Shown piece by piece: positions 1 to 10,238 of a stretch of DNA of 64,000 nt (position 1 is its first letter; each line of letters opens with the position of its first letter). Position numbers and translations under genes: made by a program. The notes under the pieces are model-generated. The model worked only from the letters and a program-made list of their open reading frames with translations. It searched no databases and was not told where the DNA came from. Origin of the DNA: Aphidius gifuensis (taxonomy: Eukaryota > Arthropoda > Insecta > Hymenoptera > Braconidae); contig NC_057788.1 of NCBI RefSeq assembly GCF_014905175.1, forward strand, positions 19,624,154-19,688,153, read 5' to 3'.

Positions 1-139
1 AAAAACGAATACCAGTACCTCTAATTCTAAGGGCACATTAAGATGCATTAATATTTCATTTATCTAATCTCAAAACTTCATAACATCCTCATTCCATCAA
101 GTTTATTAGCGTTGTACGTTAACAGCAATATTTTTTATA
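1..139. other. Unassigned AT-rich flank
   Basis: No coding frame, hairpin or repeat is recognised before the TTAA element that starts at 140. Confidence 0.4.
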
Positions 140-702
140 TTAAGGCAGTATGTAAATCCCAAAGTAGGACGACTCTTTGGGTGCAAAGGGCACCCTAATA
201 ACCATAGTTCAAAAAAATAATAAGCGCTCCCTAATGTCTAAAATTTTTATACTTGACTGCCGCGTCTTTAGAAATATGAGTGTGGGCGGCCCGTATTTAC
301 ACACACTAATCTACTTCAGCAGATTTTCAATGCTTCGCCCGGTACTTTTTGACTCTAAACTTTTGTCTTAAATAATTAATAACTTTCAAAATCCGTGGTA
401 GAAATCAATGATTTTTTTTTTATTATTTTCGTAATTTAATGAAGTATAAGCTGTAGTAAAATGAAGGTTTTCTGTGAGAGCGTTTTTTCAATAGAAGGGA
501 AAACGTGACAATGCTTCCTATGCGTGTGTAAAAAGTGCTAATTGTTGTCAACTTTGACCCTAATTATCTCACTTAAATCGTGGTAGAAAATTACAAAAAA
601 AATTTGATAAAATAGATCTTTATTTCAATTAAAAAATAAGCCTTCTTTGATCAAAATCTGTGAGAGGGAATTTTTTTTCAATATTTTGACATACCGCCTT
701 AA
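140..702. mobile_element. TTAA-flanked MITE, family 1, copy A
   Basis: This 563-bp element starts TTAAGGCAGTATGT and ends with the near reverse complement ACATACCGCCTTAA. The TTAA at each end is consistent with a piggyBac-type target duplication. It has no coding capacity. The same sequence occurs in opposite orientation at 47893-48469, and that correspondence defines both ends. The open frames inside it are not genes. Confidence 0.75.
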
Positions 703-1250
703 ATTAGAATTGAGGGTCCGGATGCAATAACGACCTGCACGCTCGAAAAACGGTAAAAGTATTGGCGAATGGCTTGGACAATTCTTAATTTTCAAAGTTG
801 TCAAAAAAAAATTAAAAAATATAGGCATGTAGGAAAAGTTAAAAGAAAAATATATTGCTTATATAGTTTTTTTTTTTTTTAATTATTTAAATTGAAAAAA
901 ATTAATTAAGAAAATTATTCCATCTCTGATTTTTTTCATTTTTCAATAATAATACGAGTATATCTCTTTTGTTTATCGATATAAAAAACTCTTGAAATTT
1001 TACCTATATATATATTTATTAACAAAGAATAATGAAACATGAAAATTTTTAGAAAGTAATGATATTATTTATTTATATTATTTATTTAATTTGTGTTAAT
1101 AGAAAATTGAATCTTCTTATCTTTGACTCACCCGTTTAGCGAAGAAATTTGAAAATTTTAATAACTTCCAGCATAAAAAATGTTTATTTATATATATGTA
1201 GAATATATTTCTAAAACTTCAAAAATTTAAATTAATAATTAAAAAAGTTA
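703..1250. other. AT-rich intergenic stretch
   Basis: Poly-A/T-rich DNA without a credible gene. The segment 707-755 (GGGTCCGGATGCAATAAC) recurs with changes at 14167-14215, so the TTAA MITE copy A sits beside an older dispersed repeat. Confidence 0.45.
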
Positions 1251-1448
1251 TTGAGTTAACAACAATAGAGCGCGGTCACATTAACTATTACGCGCGCAAC
1301 AAAACGGCGGGTTGCCATCACTCATATTAGAACCTTCGATATGCGTGTCAAACGTCATCAAGATCAAAAAATTTCTTACTACAACCTTCTTACATCATTG
1401 ACAAAACATTACATATAATAGCGCGCGAAGCGCGCTAATTGGTCTAGT
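1251..1448 (+). mobile_element. Helitron-type 3' end
   Basis: The stretch ends with the short hairpin GCGCGCGAAGCGCGC, followed about 10 bases later by CTAG and then T. A GC-rich hairpin just before a CTAG (CTRR-type) end is the usual 3' terminus of a Helitron. A similar GCGCGAAGCGCGC hairpin is found at the right edge of the window. The 5' end of the element is not seen, and 1449-1740 shows nothing recognisable. Confidence 0.45.
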
Positions 1449-1745
1449 TAATATAAAACACACAATAAAAATTAAATCGGGAATCGTATTTTTTAATACC
1501 GAATGGTACCGAATGATTATTTTAACGAGCGTCAATTGTCAATTCTACTATGCTAACATAATAAACATTAATTTACACATAGCACTTTGTATCTACAGTT
1601 TATTAAAAAAAAAAGATTTCGTTAGTACTTTCGATTATGTCTTCAGTAAAAAAAATCTTGTTCCATAGTTTGATTACAAATGATTTAATTTACTATGTGC
1701 CTTTATTAAAATATATAAAATAAATAATAAAAAATATAAAAAAAA

Positions 1746-1862
1746 TATTTTATGTTACAAGGGCAGTGGGAATAATGTGTGAATTTCCAAAGCGTAAGAG
1801 GGGTAGTGCGCTTTTTAGAAATTCACACATTATTACCACTGTCCCTAGTAACATAAAATATG
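1746..1862. repeat. Short inverted-repeat element (hairpin)
   Basis: Two arms of about 45 bp face each other. The left arm contains GGGCAGTGGGAATAATGTG and the right arm CATTATTACCACTGTCCC, with the outer pairing TATGTTAC/GTAACATA. It looks like a very small MITE. It abuts the nested element that starts at 1864. Confidence 0.6.
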
Positions 1863-1914
1863 GTTCGTTACATGTGCCCAATCAGAGAGCCCGCTTACAA
1901 CTAGGGATGTGCGA

Positions 1915-2872
1915 TACCCAGGTAGGAATCGACGATTGGGACAAGCTTGTGTCAAGCTTGGATTCCAAGCGTGTGTCAAGCTTGGTAAGAGCCTGGAATG
2001 ATAACCATGTATTTGCTTGTGTCAAGCTTCGAATCCAAGCTTGACACAAGCTTCGAATCCAAGCTTGACACAAGCTTTGAATCCAAGCTTGACACAGTCT
2101 TGCAAAAAAAATTATAAATAAATATAAATAACTATTATTATTAATTTATTATTTTTGACATTATTATTATTTACACGATCCAAGTTGAATTAACGATAAT
2201 AATTTGAGCGAAAATAAACGGCGTACTGGGGGATCGATCCTAGGTCTCTCACGTGGAATTCCGATGCTCTATCACGTCAACCACCGGGGTATTCATAACA
2301 GACTCACAAAAAATTTTGATATGAATCAAAGATATATTCGAGACTTAATATACAGTCCTTGTAACAGATTGGCACGATACTCAAAACCTAATAATTGCTA
2401 TTTGAAATTTCTATTTACACTCTACATATATGTAGATTTAAATATTATAATTTTTTTTTTTTTTAATTGAATATATGCACACGTCAAGTCTCTTGTCATG
2501 CTTGATAAAACGAGCTTGACACAAGGCTCGTGTGAAGCCGGGTAAAACAAAAAAGTACAGGCTTGACACAATTATAATGCCTGATGAATCTAAATAAATG
2601 TCATGTTTACGCTTGGTATACCAAGCTTGTGTCAAACTTAAAATCCAATCTTGTGTCAAACTTAAAATCCAATCTTGACACAAACTTGTAATCCAAGCTT
2701 GTGTCAAACTTAAAATCCAATCTTGACACAAGACTGATTTCCAAGGCTTTGTGTGAGCCTAGAGTCAGACCATCGTAACAGGCTCGACACAAACTTGGGA
2801 CACAAGGTTTGGAAATCAAGCTTGTGCCAAGCCTGTTACAATCGTTACGGCTGGGCGATTCCTACCTGGGTA
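1915..2872. mobile_element. Third-layer TA-flanked element with CTTGTGTCAAG repeats
   Basis: It begins TACCCAGGTAGGAATCG and ends CGATTCCTACCTGGGTA. The TIR is about 15 bp and is bordered by TA. The terminal CCCAGGTAG word also starts the large foldback element at 58231, so the two may be related. The interior has many direct and inverted copies of AAGCTTGTGTCAAGCTTGG at 1933-2100 and 2470-2850. The open frames here are products of that repeat. Confidence 0.7.
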
Positions 2873-3124
2873 GTTGAAAAGAGACCGATAATAATATATC
2901 GGCGATATTAAAAAAATATTATATATCGGCCGATATATATTTTTTTAAACTATCGACATATCGATATATCGCCTAAAAAATATTATCGGTATTTATCATA
3001 TAATATATCGTTGAAATAAAAATAACAATTTCTTTTTTTTTTTAATTAATATCTTATTATTATTAATTTATTATATTATATTAATAGAATTGAAATTTGA
3101 TGTCAAAACTACAAATTCACAGTT

Positions 3125-3865
3125 GATGCTGTTTAAATATTTTTATCTTTTCCTTAGCTCTGCTTGTCCTTAGTCATTCATTTATTTAAAAAATAAAATA
3201 CATGTCATTTATTTTTATTAATTTAGAAAACCAAGGACAAGCAGTAGCTAAGAAAAAGATGAAGCTAAGGAATTAATGTAGCCCAAAAAATTATGTGGAA
3301 ATTAATTCATTAAAAATTATTATTTGGCAAAATAATAATTTTTAATAAATTAATTTCTCCAGAGAAATTGACATTTGGTAACATCTATTTTTATAGCCCT
3401 GTTATGAGTTAATATTTTTTTTTTTAACAGATAAAGCTATCAACAAATGGGCCAAGGAATGGATGTTGTCAAATGTTAATTTCTTTGGAGAAATTAATAT
3501 TCTTAAAAAATTAACATTTCACAACATTAGCCCATTTGTTGATAGCTTTTATTTGTTTAAAAAAAAAATATTAACTCATGGCAATTGCAGGGCTAAGGAA
3601 TGGATGTTATACCAAATGTCAGCTTCTCTGGAGAAATAAATTTATTAAAAATTATTATTCTGCCAAATAATAATTTTTAATGAATTAATTTCCACAAAAT
3701 TTTTTAGGCTACATTAATTCCTTAGCTTCATCTTTTTCTTAGCTACTACTTGTCCTTGGTTTTCTAATTTATTTAAATAAATTATAGGAATAATTTTATT
3801 TGTGAAATAAATAAATAAAAACCAAGGAAAAGCAGCAGCTAAGGAATTTATGTGAGCAAAGAAAT
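3125..3865. repeat. Large palindrome of AGCAGTAGCTAAGG modules
   Basis: The two arms of about 350 bp mirror each other around position 3495. The block at 3231-3283 is matched in reverse complement at 3708-3759. The arms carry the word AGCAGTAGCTAAG, shared with the foldback element at 58231-60547. Outer modules at 3143-3175 and 3822-3852 repeat the word again. It lies inside the ATATCGG-rich second-layer element. Confidence 0.7.
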
Positions 3866-4387
3866 TAGGTGGTAAGCAACATTAATTTTTTCCCGAAATA
3901 ACGTCATTAATACACATTAATAATTTTTTAGACATTTATTCATTTAACGAATGTTATTTTGTTTGTTTTAAACGATTTTTAATAATCAATAAAAAAAAAT
4001 TTATGTCGGTAACAACAGTATTTTCTGAAAAAAATATCGGATATCAATATATCGGGGTCAAAAAATATCGGCGATAATATATCGATATATATCGATATAA
4101 TATCGGCCATTAAATATATCGGTGACTATCGCACATCCCTACTCACAACTCATTTGGAGGGGAAACACTCGCCAAGGCTCGTGCTTGCCCCTCCAAATTC
4201 GTTGAGAGCACACTCTCTGAGTGGGCACTTGTAACGAAATATACTAATATCTTATCAAAAATCCGAAAACATCCACCGGTACTACAGTAGCATAGTAAAA
4301 CATAATATTTTTTTCTCTCCGTGTGGACAGGCTTGAATTGTGTCCAAAAATTTTTTTTATTTTTGAATATGAAATTTTATTGCTGAA

Positions 4388-5303
4388 TTATTCAAACTTA
4401 CGTTTTTTCTTGTCTTTTGCATCACACCGTCGAATGACATTTTCAGTAGTTTTCATTTTATTTTGAAACAACTTGGTATATTGAATAATGTTTTTTATCC
4501 TTTGGTTTTTTATTTCTTGAAATTCATGAAGAAAACTGACTTTTTTATTTTTCCACATATATAAGTATGAAAATGCTATTGCAGCAAATCCTTTAACTTC
4601 TGTACAAATAATAAGTTTATAAAATGAAAATAATTGATAGTGTAGTGTCAGATCCTCGTCACAGAGTGTGTTGTTAGTTGACTGCATATACATAATTTAA
4701 AATTGAATGTTATTTTTATATTCAGTAAATTATCAAATAATCTAATAAAATATAAATAATATTTTTTGTTAAATATTTTACCTGCAATATTACACCATGC
4801 AGCTTGTCTAAGAAATTAGGCTTACTCTTTTTCCTTAGTTTGAAAAATTTTTTGCTCAACTCAAACAGAACTGATTGCGGATAATCACGATCATAAGATA
4901 TCATTCGCTCAGTTTTGCTTTCAAAATCCCATGCTTTATTTTCCTTCAAGTATTTTCCCCATTTTTCACTTTCCACGTATAAAAAATAAATTCTATCAAT
5001 GTGGTCATATATTTGATCCCATTGTTCTGAGTATACTTTTGGCGATATGTAATTTTCGAAATAAGCTTCGATATTGTAACGTTCCGAATTGAATTTTTCA
5101 AGAGTTGATATTGGGTCAGAAATGTTTTTATTTATTTGATCGATTGTGTCATACGGTGCTACTTGTTGTTCTACAGCCAGATAAATTGCTACTATACTTC
5201 CAACAGAGTTAATTGTCTCAATTGCAAGTTGAACGTATGATGCATGATGAATCCCGGAAATAGTCAGTAATATTAATACAATAAAAAAATATTTATAATG
5301 CAT
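4388..5303 (-). CDS. Secreted protein, two exons, possible DUF4803-like
   Basis: Exon 1 is 5303-4782 (174 codons, phase 0), followed by a 100-nt GT-AG intron (4781-4682). Exon 2 starts at 4681 in the same frame and stops at 4388, giving 271 residues. The N-terminus (MHYKYFFIVLILLTISG) is a clear signal peptide, so the product is probably exported. The rest is rich in charged residues and tyrosine. Exon 2 has TLCDEDLTLHYQLFSFYK followed by EVKGFAAIAFSYLYMW, which resembles from memory the conserved end of insect DUF4803 proteins; that assignment is tentative. The final codons AAACGTAAGTTT hold a strong GTAAGT donor at 4401. The gene may therefore continue past the nested transposons at 1864-4238, with the stop used only in the unspliced form. 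The start is the first ATG directly ahead of the signal peptide. Confidence 0.55.
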
Positions 5304-5671
5304 AATATTTTCAAAATTAATTCACAATAAAACCAGACTTTTTTTCTAAATTTTACCAAATTGTAATATGAAAGCACATAATCCATAAGATACTCATGTA
5401 AACATTATGAGTGCTATATACTATTTGAGAAGCTAATCGTTACTTCACTTTTTAGAACAATCACAAGACTAATATTTATTCAAGTTATCTGAAACTTTTA
5501 TTTTAGATTACCTTGAAGTTTTTATTCAAGTCGAAATAATTACGTGTACCAATCGCACTGAGAACACAACGGGTGAACCGCACAAGTCCTAATATATTTC
5601 CCAATGGAATACAAAATATGTTGAAAATTTATATTGTCGTTCTGCTAAACAATGCGATAAATAATTCGTAA
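5304..5671. other. Upstream flank of the secreted-protein gene
   Basis: This is where the promoter and 5' UTR of the minus-strand gene should lie. No clear TATA box or initiator stands out from the AT-rich background. Confidence 0.35.
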
Positions 5672-5753
5672 ATTATAGAATGATGTTTGTATGGTTGCAA
5701 GTTTATTTTGTACAAAAAATAAAGTTGCAGTCATACAATTATCATTCTATAAT
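5672..5753. repeat. 82-bp hairpin
   Basis: Inverted repeat: TATAGAATGATGTTTGTATG pairs with CATACAATTATCATTCTATA across an AT loop. It could be a tiny MITE. No flanking duplication was resolved. Confidence 0.55.
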
Positions 5754-5757
5754 TTTT

Positions 5758-5818
5758 TAAATATTTTATATGTATATTATTTATGACTTCATAAATAATA
5801 TGTATATATAAAATATTT
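5758..5818. repeat. AT-rich hairpin
   Basis: AAATATTTTATATGTATA is mirrored by TATATATAAAATATTT. It sits beside the hairpin at 5672-5753. From 5819 to 6120 no gene or repeat is supported; a 65-codon frame there has no features. Confidence 0.45.
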
Positions 5819-6149
5819 GAAAATGGTTGCCATAAGGCACGTTAATGATTAATTTCAAATGATTTTTATGTATAAAATCGTATTTGTTCATGATAAAACT
5901 TTATTTAGAATTTAGAAATAATCAAATTAAAATTTACAAGATTAATTTTCATGGAGATCACTTAATAAATAGTAGATATAAAAGCTTAAAATCATTTTAT
6001 TTAGAAAAATTTTTGATAAGTAAGCGAAAATTCAAAAGTGTAAAAAGTATAGAATTAATTTTTTTCAGTATACATATATAGGATAGTTTAGTTCTAACTT
6101 TATTGATTATCCGAAAAAATAGACATTACTGACTGCCAACCGGAGTGGA

Positions 6150-6486
6150 AATTTTGGTCCGATTCAGATTCGATTCGGACCCGGTTTACCAGATCTGATT
6201 CGGATCCAAATGTATGCCGGTAAAGATCAGGATCGGATCAGGAAATGCGGATCCGGTTGTAATAAGGACCCCTTAGCAAAATCGGATTGCAAAATGCATA
6301 TCCAGCATAGGTCCGAATTTATACTTAAACCAGATCCGAATTTATATTTAAACCATATCCGAATTTATACTTAAACCGGATCCGAATCGATACTTAAACC
6401 GAATCCGAATTTATACTCAAACCGGATCCGAATTTATACTTAAATCGGATCCGAATTTATACTTAAATCGGATCTGAATTTTGATT
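6150..6486. repeat. 23-bp minisatellite with GGATCCGAAT words
   Basis: From 6314 about seven tandem copies of a 23-bp unit (GAATTTATACTTAAACCGGAT plus two bases) run to 6486 with small changes. The preceding 6150-6300 has the same CGGATCCGGTT words in irregular order, as a decayed part of the array would. Confidence 0.75.
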
Positions 6487-6640
6487 CAAAAAAAAAAAAA
6501 AAATATGTGCTTTTTTCAATTATTTTTTTCAACAATCATTATTAACAATATTTATATCTCAGAAAATTCAACCTAAACTAAACTAAAATTCCGGAACTTA
6601 CGATCTATTATTAATATTTCCCAGTTAAAAAAATCTCATA

Positions 6641-6962
6641 CACGGAAAAAAATTTATAGTCTTTATTACTATGTTTTATGATTAAATTTACTATACTTAT
6701 AGTAAAGTTGGACAGCGGCAAAAGTATAATTAGATTTACTAGAAAGTACAGTTAAGGTTACTATACTGGTATGGTAATTAAAACTATACCGGTATAGTAA
6801 AACAAAAAAAAAATTTTATACAGATTTACTATACTGGTATAGTAAATTTAACTGTACTTATAGTATCTTTTACCATACAGTATAGTAAATTTATGCTTTT
6901 TTTTTAAAAAAATTAATTAAAAAATAAAAAAATATTTTAACAAAGTAAAACATTATAGTTTT
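6641..6962. mobile_element. Single-ended copy of the CACGG / TACTATAC element
   Basis: After a TA, CACGGAAAAAAATTTATAG starts a stretch rich in the palindromic word TTACTATACTGGTATAGTAA. It matches in inverse orientation the right arm of the element at 14662-16442, including the tail to about 16130. The partner arm is missing, so this is a truncated or solo arm. Sequence from 6963 to 7374 is AT-rich with nothing recognised. Confidence 0.6.
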
Positions 6963-7374
6963 AAAGGGAAAAAGGGCATAAATGCAAATTCATAAATTTT
7001 CGGGTTTTTCATCTAATTTTAAGGTTAAAAAAGAAGGAAGAAGGGCGTAACAACCTTCTACAAAGGATAAAGGGCGTATGTTCAGGGACTATATATTATT
7101 GAATCATGATCAACCTTGATTTTTAAAATTTTTTTTATAATCATGTATACTTTTGCGGATACTTTTTCCGTAAAATTGTAATTTTTTTCTTCAATCTATT
7201 CTATATAATTGTTAAAAGTTATCAAATATATTGTTTAATAAAAAAAACATTAACTTCACACATTGATATGATTAACAATGATAAATAAACATAAACATTG
7301 CACCTACACATGTAAAGATACCGTTTCATATATTATCACACGTACGTAACTACCGCAACTAAAAGTGGTCCAAG

Positions 7375-7519
7375 CTAGAGTGGGTATAAGCAGAGTGACG
7401 CCAACAGCGGGTTCAGGTCCGCCATATCGTGCTTTTTGTATGGAGTTGGTATAGGCACAGTGACGTCACTTCTGGGCACCTTTTTGCTATTGGCGTCACT
7501 CTGCTTATACCCACTCTAG
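7375..7519. mobile_element. Short MITE with 30-bp inverted arms
   Basis: CTAGAGTGGGTATAAGCAGA at 7375 is matched by TCTGCTTATACCCACTCTAG ending at 7519. The arms continue to GTGACGCCAA/TTGGCGTCAC. The loop has a second GTCAC-bearing half-repeat. No coding capacity. Confidence 0.65.
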
Positions 7520-7609
7520 TCAAAGCCTCGCAGCAGAGCTATCTACAGGCCGAAATAGAACTAATTCACCTTGTTGGTTTTTGTAGCGTTTTTGGCTCGA
7601 TAGCCCCAT

Positions 7610-8122
7610 TTAAGGAGGTTATACACAAATTACTCTTTTTTTAAAAAATATAATGAGAATGTTCTGAAATTTTGTATACAAGTAGATCTTTTCATTCTGA
7701 ATACAACGGTATAATTATTTTCTTATGTTGATCGGTTAAATTTTTTGTAATTAATTATTGAAAATAATATTTAACATTGGCTCTTATGGAGATTTCAACC
7801 ATTTTTTTCGGATAGAAAAAATGATGAAAAAGTCTTGAAAAAAATCACACATATACTAGAAACCGAGTTTTATTAATTGCGCGAAAAATTTTCATATGTT
7901 GATCGGTCAATTAATGAGAAATTAATTATAAACTTTACAAAAATTAGATGTGGCAACGTATGGCATGTTCAAACACACACATACCCGCAATCCCATATAT
8001 TGTATACGGGGCGCAGGCGCTTTACACTTTATTATTTTACAGTGTAGCCAAGTTTCACTTGAGACTGTGACGTCAGAAGCTCCCCGCAACACCCGCAATG
8101 AATTTGTGTATAACCTCCTTAA
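7610..8122. mobile_element. TTAA-flanked MITE, family 2, copy A
   Basis: It begins TTAAGGAGGTTATACACAAA and ends with the reverse complement ATTTGTGTATAACCTCCTTAA, with TTAA at both ends as expected of piggyBac-type non-autonomous elements. It is nearly identical in sequence and orientation to 27370-27884. A partial inverse copy lies at 18378-18796. No transposase is encoded. Confidence 0.8.
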
Positions 8123-8412
8123 ATTCATCCTCCTGTTCTCTATTCTTCATGGTGGCTACCATATATTTAATACTACTATATTGCGCATGGGGTTCGATTT
8201 TGCTGGTTCCTCAAACGGTGCAGACAATCTCTCTGTCGCAGTCCTTGGAAGATTTAAGCAATGACAAGAGTGGGGATTCGACAGAACTCGGAATAGCACA
8301 ACACATATACAGGTTTCCTCATACGTGAGATTAGCTGTGTATAAATAAACAATAGTCTGACCGAATTCATTTTTATTAATTACGTTTATTCATCAATATT
8401 TGCAATTCTTCT
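8123..8412. other. Unassigned sequence of higher GC
   Basis: This stretch and 7520-7609 flank the TTAA MITE and look less AT-rich than their surroundings. Short open frames exist in two plus-strand frames (for example near SLEDLSNDKSGDS), but no family is recognised and no splice structure is convincing. It could be single-copy DNA or an old exon. Confidence 0.25.
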
Positions 8413-8871
8413 AAAAAAAAACTAATTATTAATTGTCACATGCAAAGCATGATGACGTTTTTTTCTTTTGAAAAAAATAAAAATTCAAAGACACTTTTTT
8501 CCAAAAAGTTGATGTACCTAAAGTACTTGGTCTACAAATCTCCCGTAATTGTTTCATGATGGAAAAAGGTTCGTATAAGATTTAGGTGGAAAAAAGTCAT
8601 GCAGAATAAATTTGAGGTAGAGAAAGGTTAGTAATTGTAGAAAAAAAAATTTTAAGGTGGAGAAGTAGCGGAGAAATGGTAGAGAAGGTTGGAGAAATGT
8701 CGAAATAAATTTGAGGTGGAGAAACGGTGGGAAAATATCGGAATAAGCTTTAGGTGAAGAAAGGAAAAAAATAAATATATATCGCCATTCAACTATATAT
8801 TTAAAATAGAACAAAAGAATTTTATTCAAATTTTATTGGTAAATAAAAAACAAAAAAATACCTTTAGCATT

Positions 8872-9450
8872 GTCTTTAGGATCGATGAGCCTGAAGCCTA
8901 ATGCAAGTGGCTGAGGTCGTTTCAACAAATTATCTAATGGACTTTCCAAAAGTTTACTGAGCTTTGCCAATGTTCTGACTTCCATTATTGTACCAGCAAG
9001 ACCTCGCGAGATCACTTGTAATTGTTTGTATCCATTAATTTCAATGATGTTTGGGCTACCAATCAAATATTTGTCTCCGTCAGCTTTATTTATATTTTTT
9101 ATTTTATTTTCTGTTATTTCAACAATGTATCCTAGAAAAAAAAAGTTTTTTTACGACTCTTACCAAGGTACTGATATACAGGTGGATCAATCATGTTTAT
9201 GCCTGATGTGGTATCAGGCAATTTTTTATCAGATATAACATAGAAACCAAGTTTTAATTTTTGTTGTTCACCATTCGTTAAACAGCTCATTGTTTCAAGA
9301 CCAATTATGCCATGGCAAATGTGAATAAAATCAAATAATGGTTTGAAAGTTATTATTTCACGGTCTAAACCACCAATGATATTTGAAAATTCTTCAAATA
9401 AAAAATTCAAGTTCAATTGCAACACTCGGCAATAATGCCGAGCATATCAA
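8872..9450 (-). pseudogene. Unidentified two-exon coding fragment
   Basis: Two minus-strand blocks join in frame. The first runs from about 9450 to 9164 and ends VYQYLG at a GTAAGA donor. The second runs from 9131 (after TTTCTAG) to 8872, where a further GGTATT donor follows GCTAAAG. Together they give about 180 uninterrupted residues (for example HICHGIIGLETMSC and LDNLLKRPQPLALGFRLIDP) with normal amino-acid composition, unlike the repeats around them. The intron between them is only 32 nt, below the usual minimum for insects, so it may not be spliced. No family is recognised. Both flanks are TTTCTCCAACC repeat DNA inside a long-TIR element, so this is most likely an internal piece of a host or transposon gene without its ends. 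There is no convincing start or stop. Confidence 0.45.
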
Positions 9451-9499
9451 TTTGCGAATAATAATTTGATTATGTTCGTTGATTATGTTAATGATACCC

Positions 9500-9840
9500 T
9501 GTTGGAAATATTTCTCCGCCATTTCTACGCCATTTCACCTTTTCTCAACCTTTTTCCAAAAATGACCCATGGATTCCAATTTTTCTCCACCTAAAATTTA
9601 TTCCGACTTTCCTCCAACCTTTCTCCAACCTTTTTTTTTACCTAAAATTTAATCCGACTCTTCTCCAACCTTTTCTCGACCTTTTCTTTAACCTTTCTCC
9701 ATCATTTCTCCAAACTTTTTCAACCTCAAATTTATCCCGGCTTTTCTCCAACGTTTCTCCACTATTTCTCCACTTTTTTACCAACCTTTCTCCACCTGAA
9801 ATTTATTCCGACTTATTCCGATTCTTTTTTTTTTTGAAAA
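9500..9840. repeat. TTTCTCCAACC-type degenerate repeat
   Basis: Irregular repetition of CTTTTCTCCAACC and CATTTCTCCACC words. It opens with ACCCTGTTGGAAATATTTCTCC, a diverged form of the CCCTGGTAGAAATATTTC end of the element family at 12755 and 32993. Confidence 0.6.
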
Positions 9841-9875
9841 AAAAATAAAAACCAGAAACTTAGAAAAAAAAAGAA

Positions 9876-9947
9876 GTTCCCCTGTCGGGAATCGAACCCG
9901 GGTTTTTTGCTTACCCGGCGAACGCCTTGACTTCTAGAAAACTCCGA
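9876..9947 (-). pseudogene. tRNA-like 3' half
   Basis: On the minus strand the sequence contains CCCGGGTTCGATTCCCGACA, a near-perfect T-arm with the B-box GGTTCGATTCC, followed by AGGGGAAC in the position of the acceptor 3' strand. No matching 5' acceptor strand (TCCCCTG) is seen at the expected distance, and the anticodon arm is unclear. It is therefore a tRNA-derived remnant, perhaps of a SINE, and not a functional tRNA. Confidence 0.5.
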
Positions 9948-10238
9948 CGTTTCTTTATCTTTTCCCTAACTTTTCTCCAACCTTTTTCCGCCATTTCTAC
10001 ACCTGAAAATAATTCCTCTATTTTTTTACAATTACTAACCTTTCTCTATCTAAAATTTATTCTGACTTTTTTCCACCTAAAATTTATATGAATCTTTTTC
10101 CATCATGAAACGATCCCAGGAGTTTTGTAGACCTTTAGGTTTATCAATTTTTTTGAAAAAAAGTGTCTTTGAAGCAAAAGAAATAAACATCATCATGCTT
10201 TGCGTTATGTAACAATTAATAATTAGTAATTTTTTTTC

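Larger units (their letters stand above)
1902..4141. mobile_element. Second-layer TA-flanked element with 'ATATCGG' interior
   Basis: The termini are TAGGGATGTGCGATA at 1902 and TATCGCACATCCCTA ending at 4141, which gives 13-bp inverted repeats bordered by TA. The subterminal DNA on both sides (2880-3020 and 4010-4130) is a mosaic of GATATATCG words. It carries two further elements: 1915-2872 and the palindrome at 3125-3865. No coding sequence remains. Confidence 0.65.
1864..4238. mobile_element. Outer TIR element of a four-layer nest
   Basis: The ends are inverted repeats of about 26 bp: TTCGTTACATGTGCCCA at 1864 and the reverse complement of TTCGTTACAAGTGCCCA ending at 4238, each followed inwards by TCAGAGAG. 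Only about 130 bp of this element remains outside the insertions, including a hairpin at 4151-4199 built from GGAGGGG/CCCCTCC. The target duplication is not resolved. The second layer (1902-4141) is inserted inside it. Confidence 0.65.
8413..10238. mobile_element. Long-TIR element carrying gene fragments
   Basis: The left arm at 8413-8577 (ACTAATTATTAATTG, GCAAAGCATGATGA, GACACTTTTTTCC) is matched in reverse complement at 10078-10238. Between the arms are TTTCTCCACC repeats (8578-8770, 9500-9840, 9960-10077), a spliced-looking coding fragment on the minus strand (8872-9450) and a tRNA-like piece (9876-9947). The arrangement resembles an element that has picked up outside DNA. Confidence 0.5.

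Noticed and set aside
1882..2819. Frames with LTQAW and SLCQDW repeats, and KFDTSLD repeats
   Set aside because: Translations of the CTTGTGTCAAGCTTGG repeats within a TIR element.
5884..6081. 65-codon basic frame
   Set aside because: AT-driven composition, no splice partners, no conserved motif.
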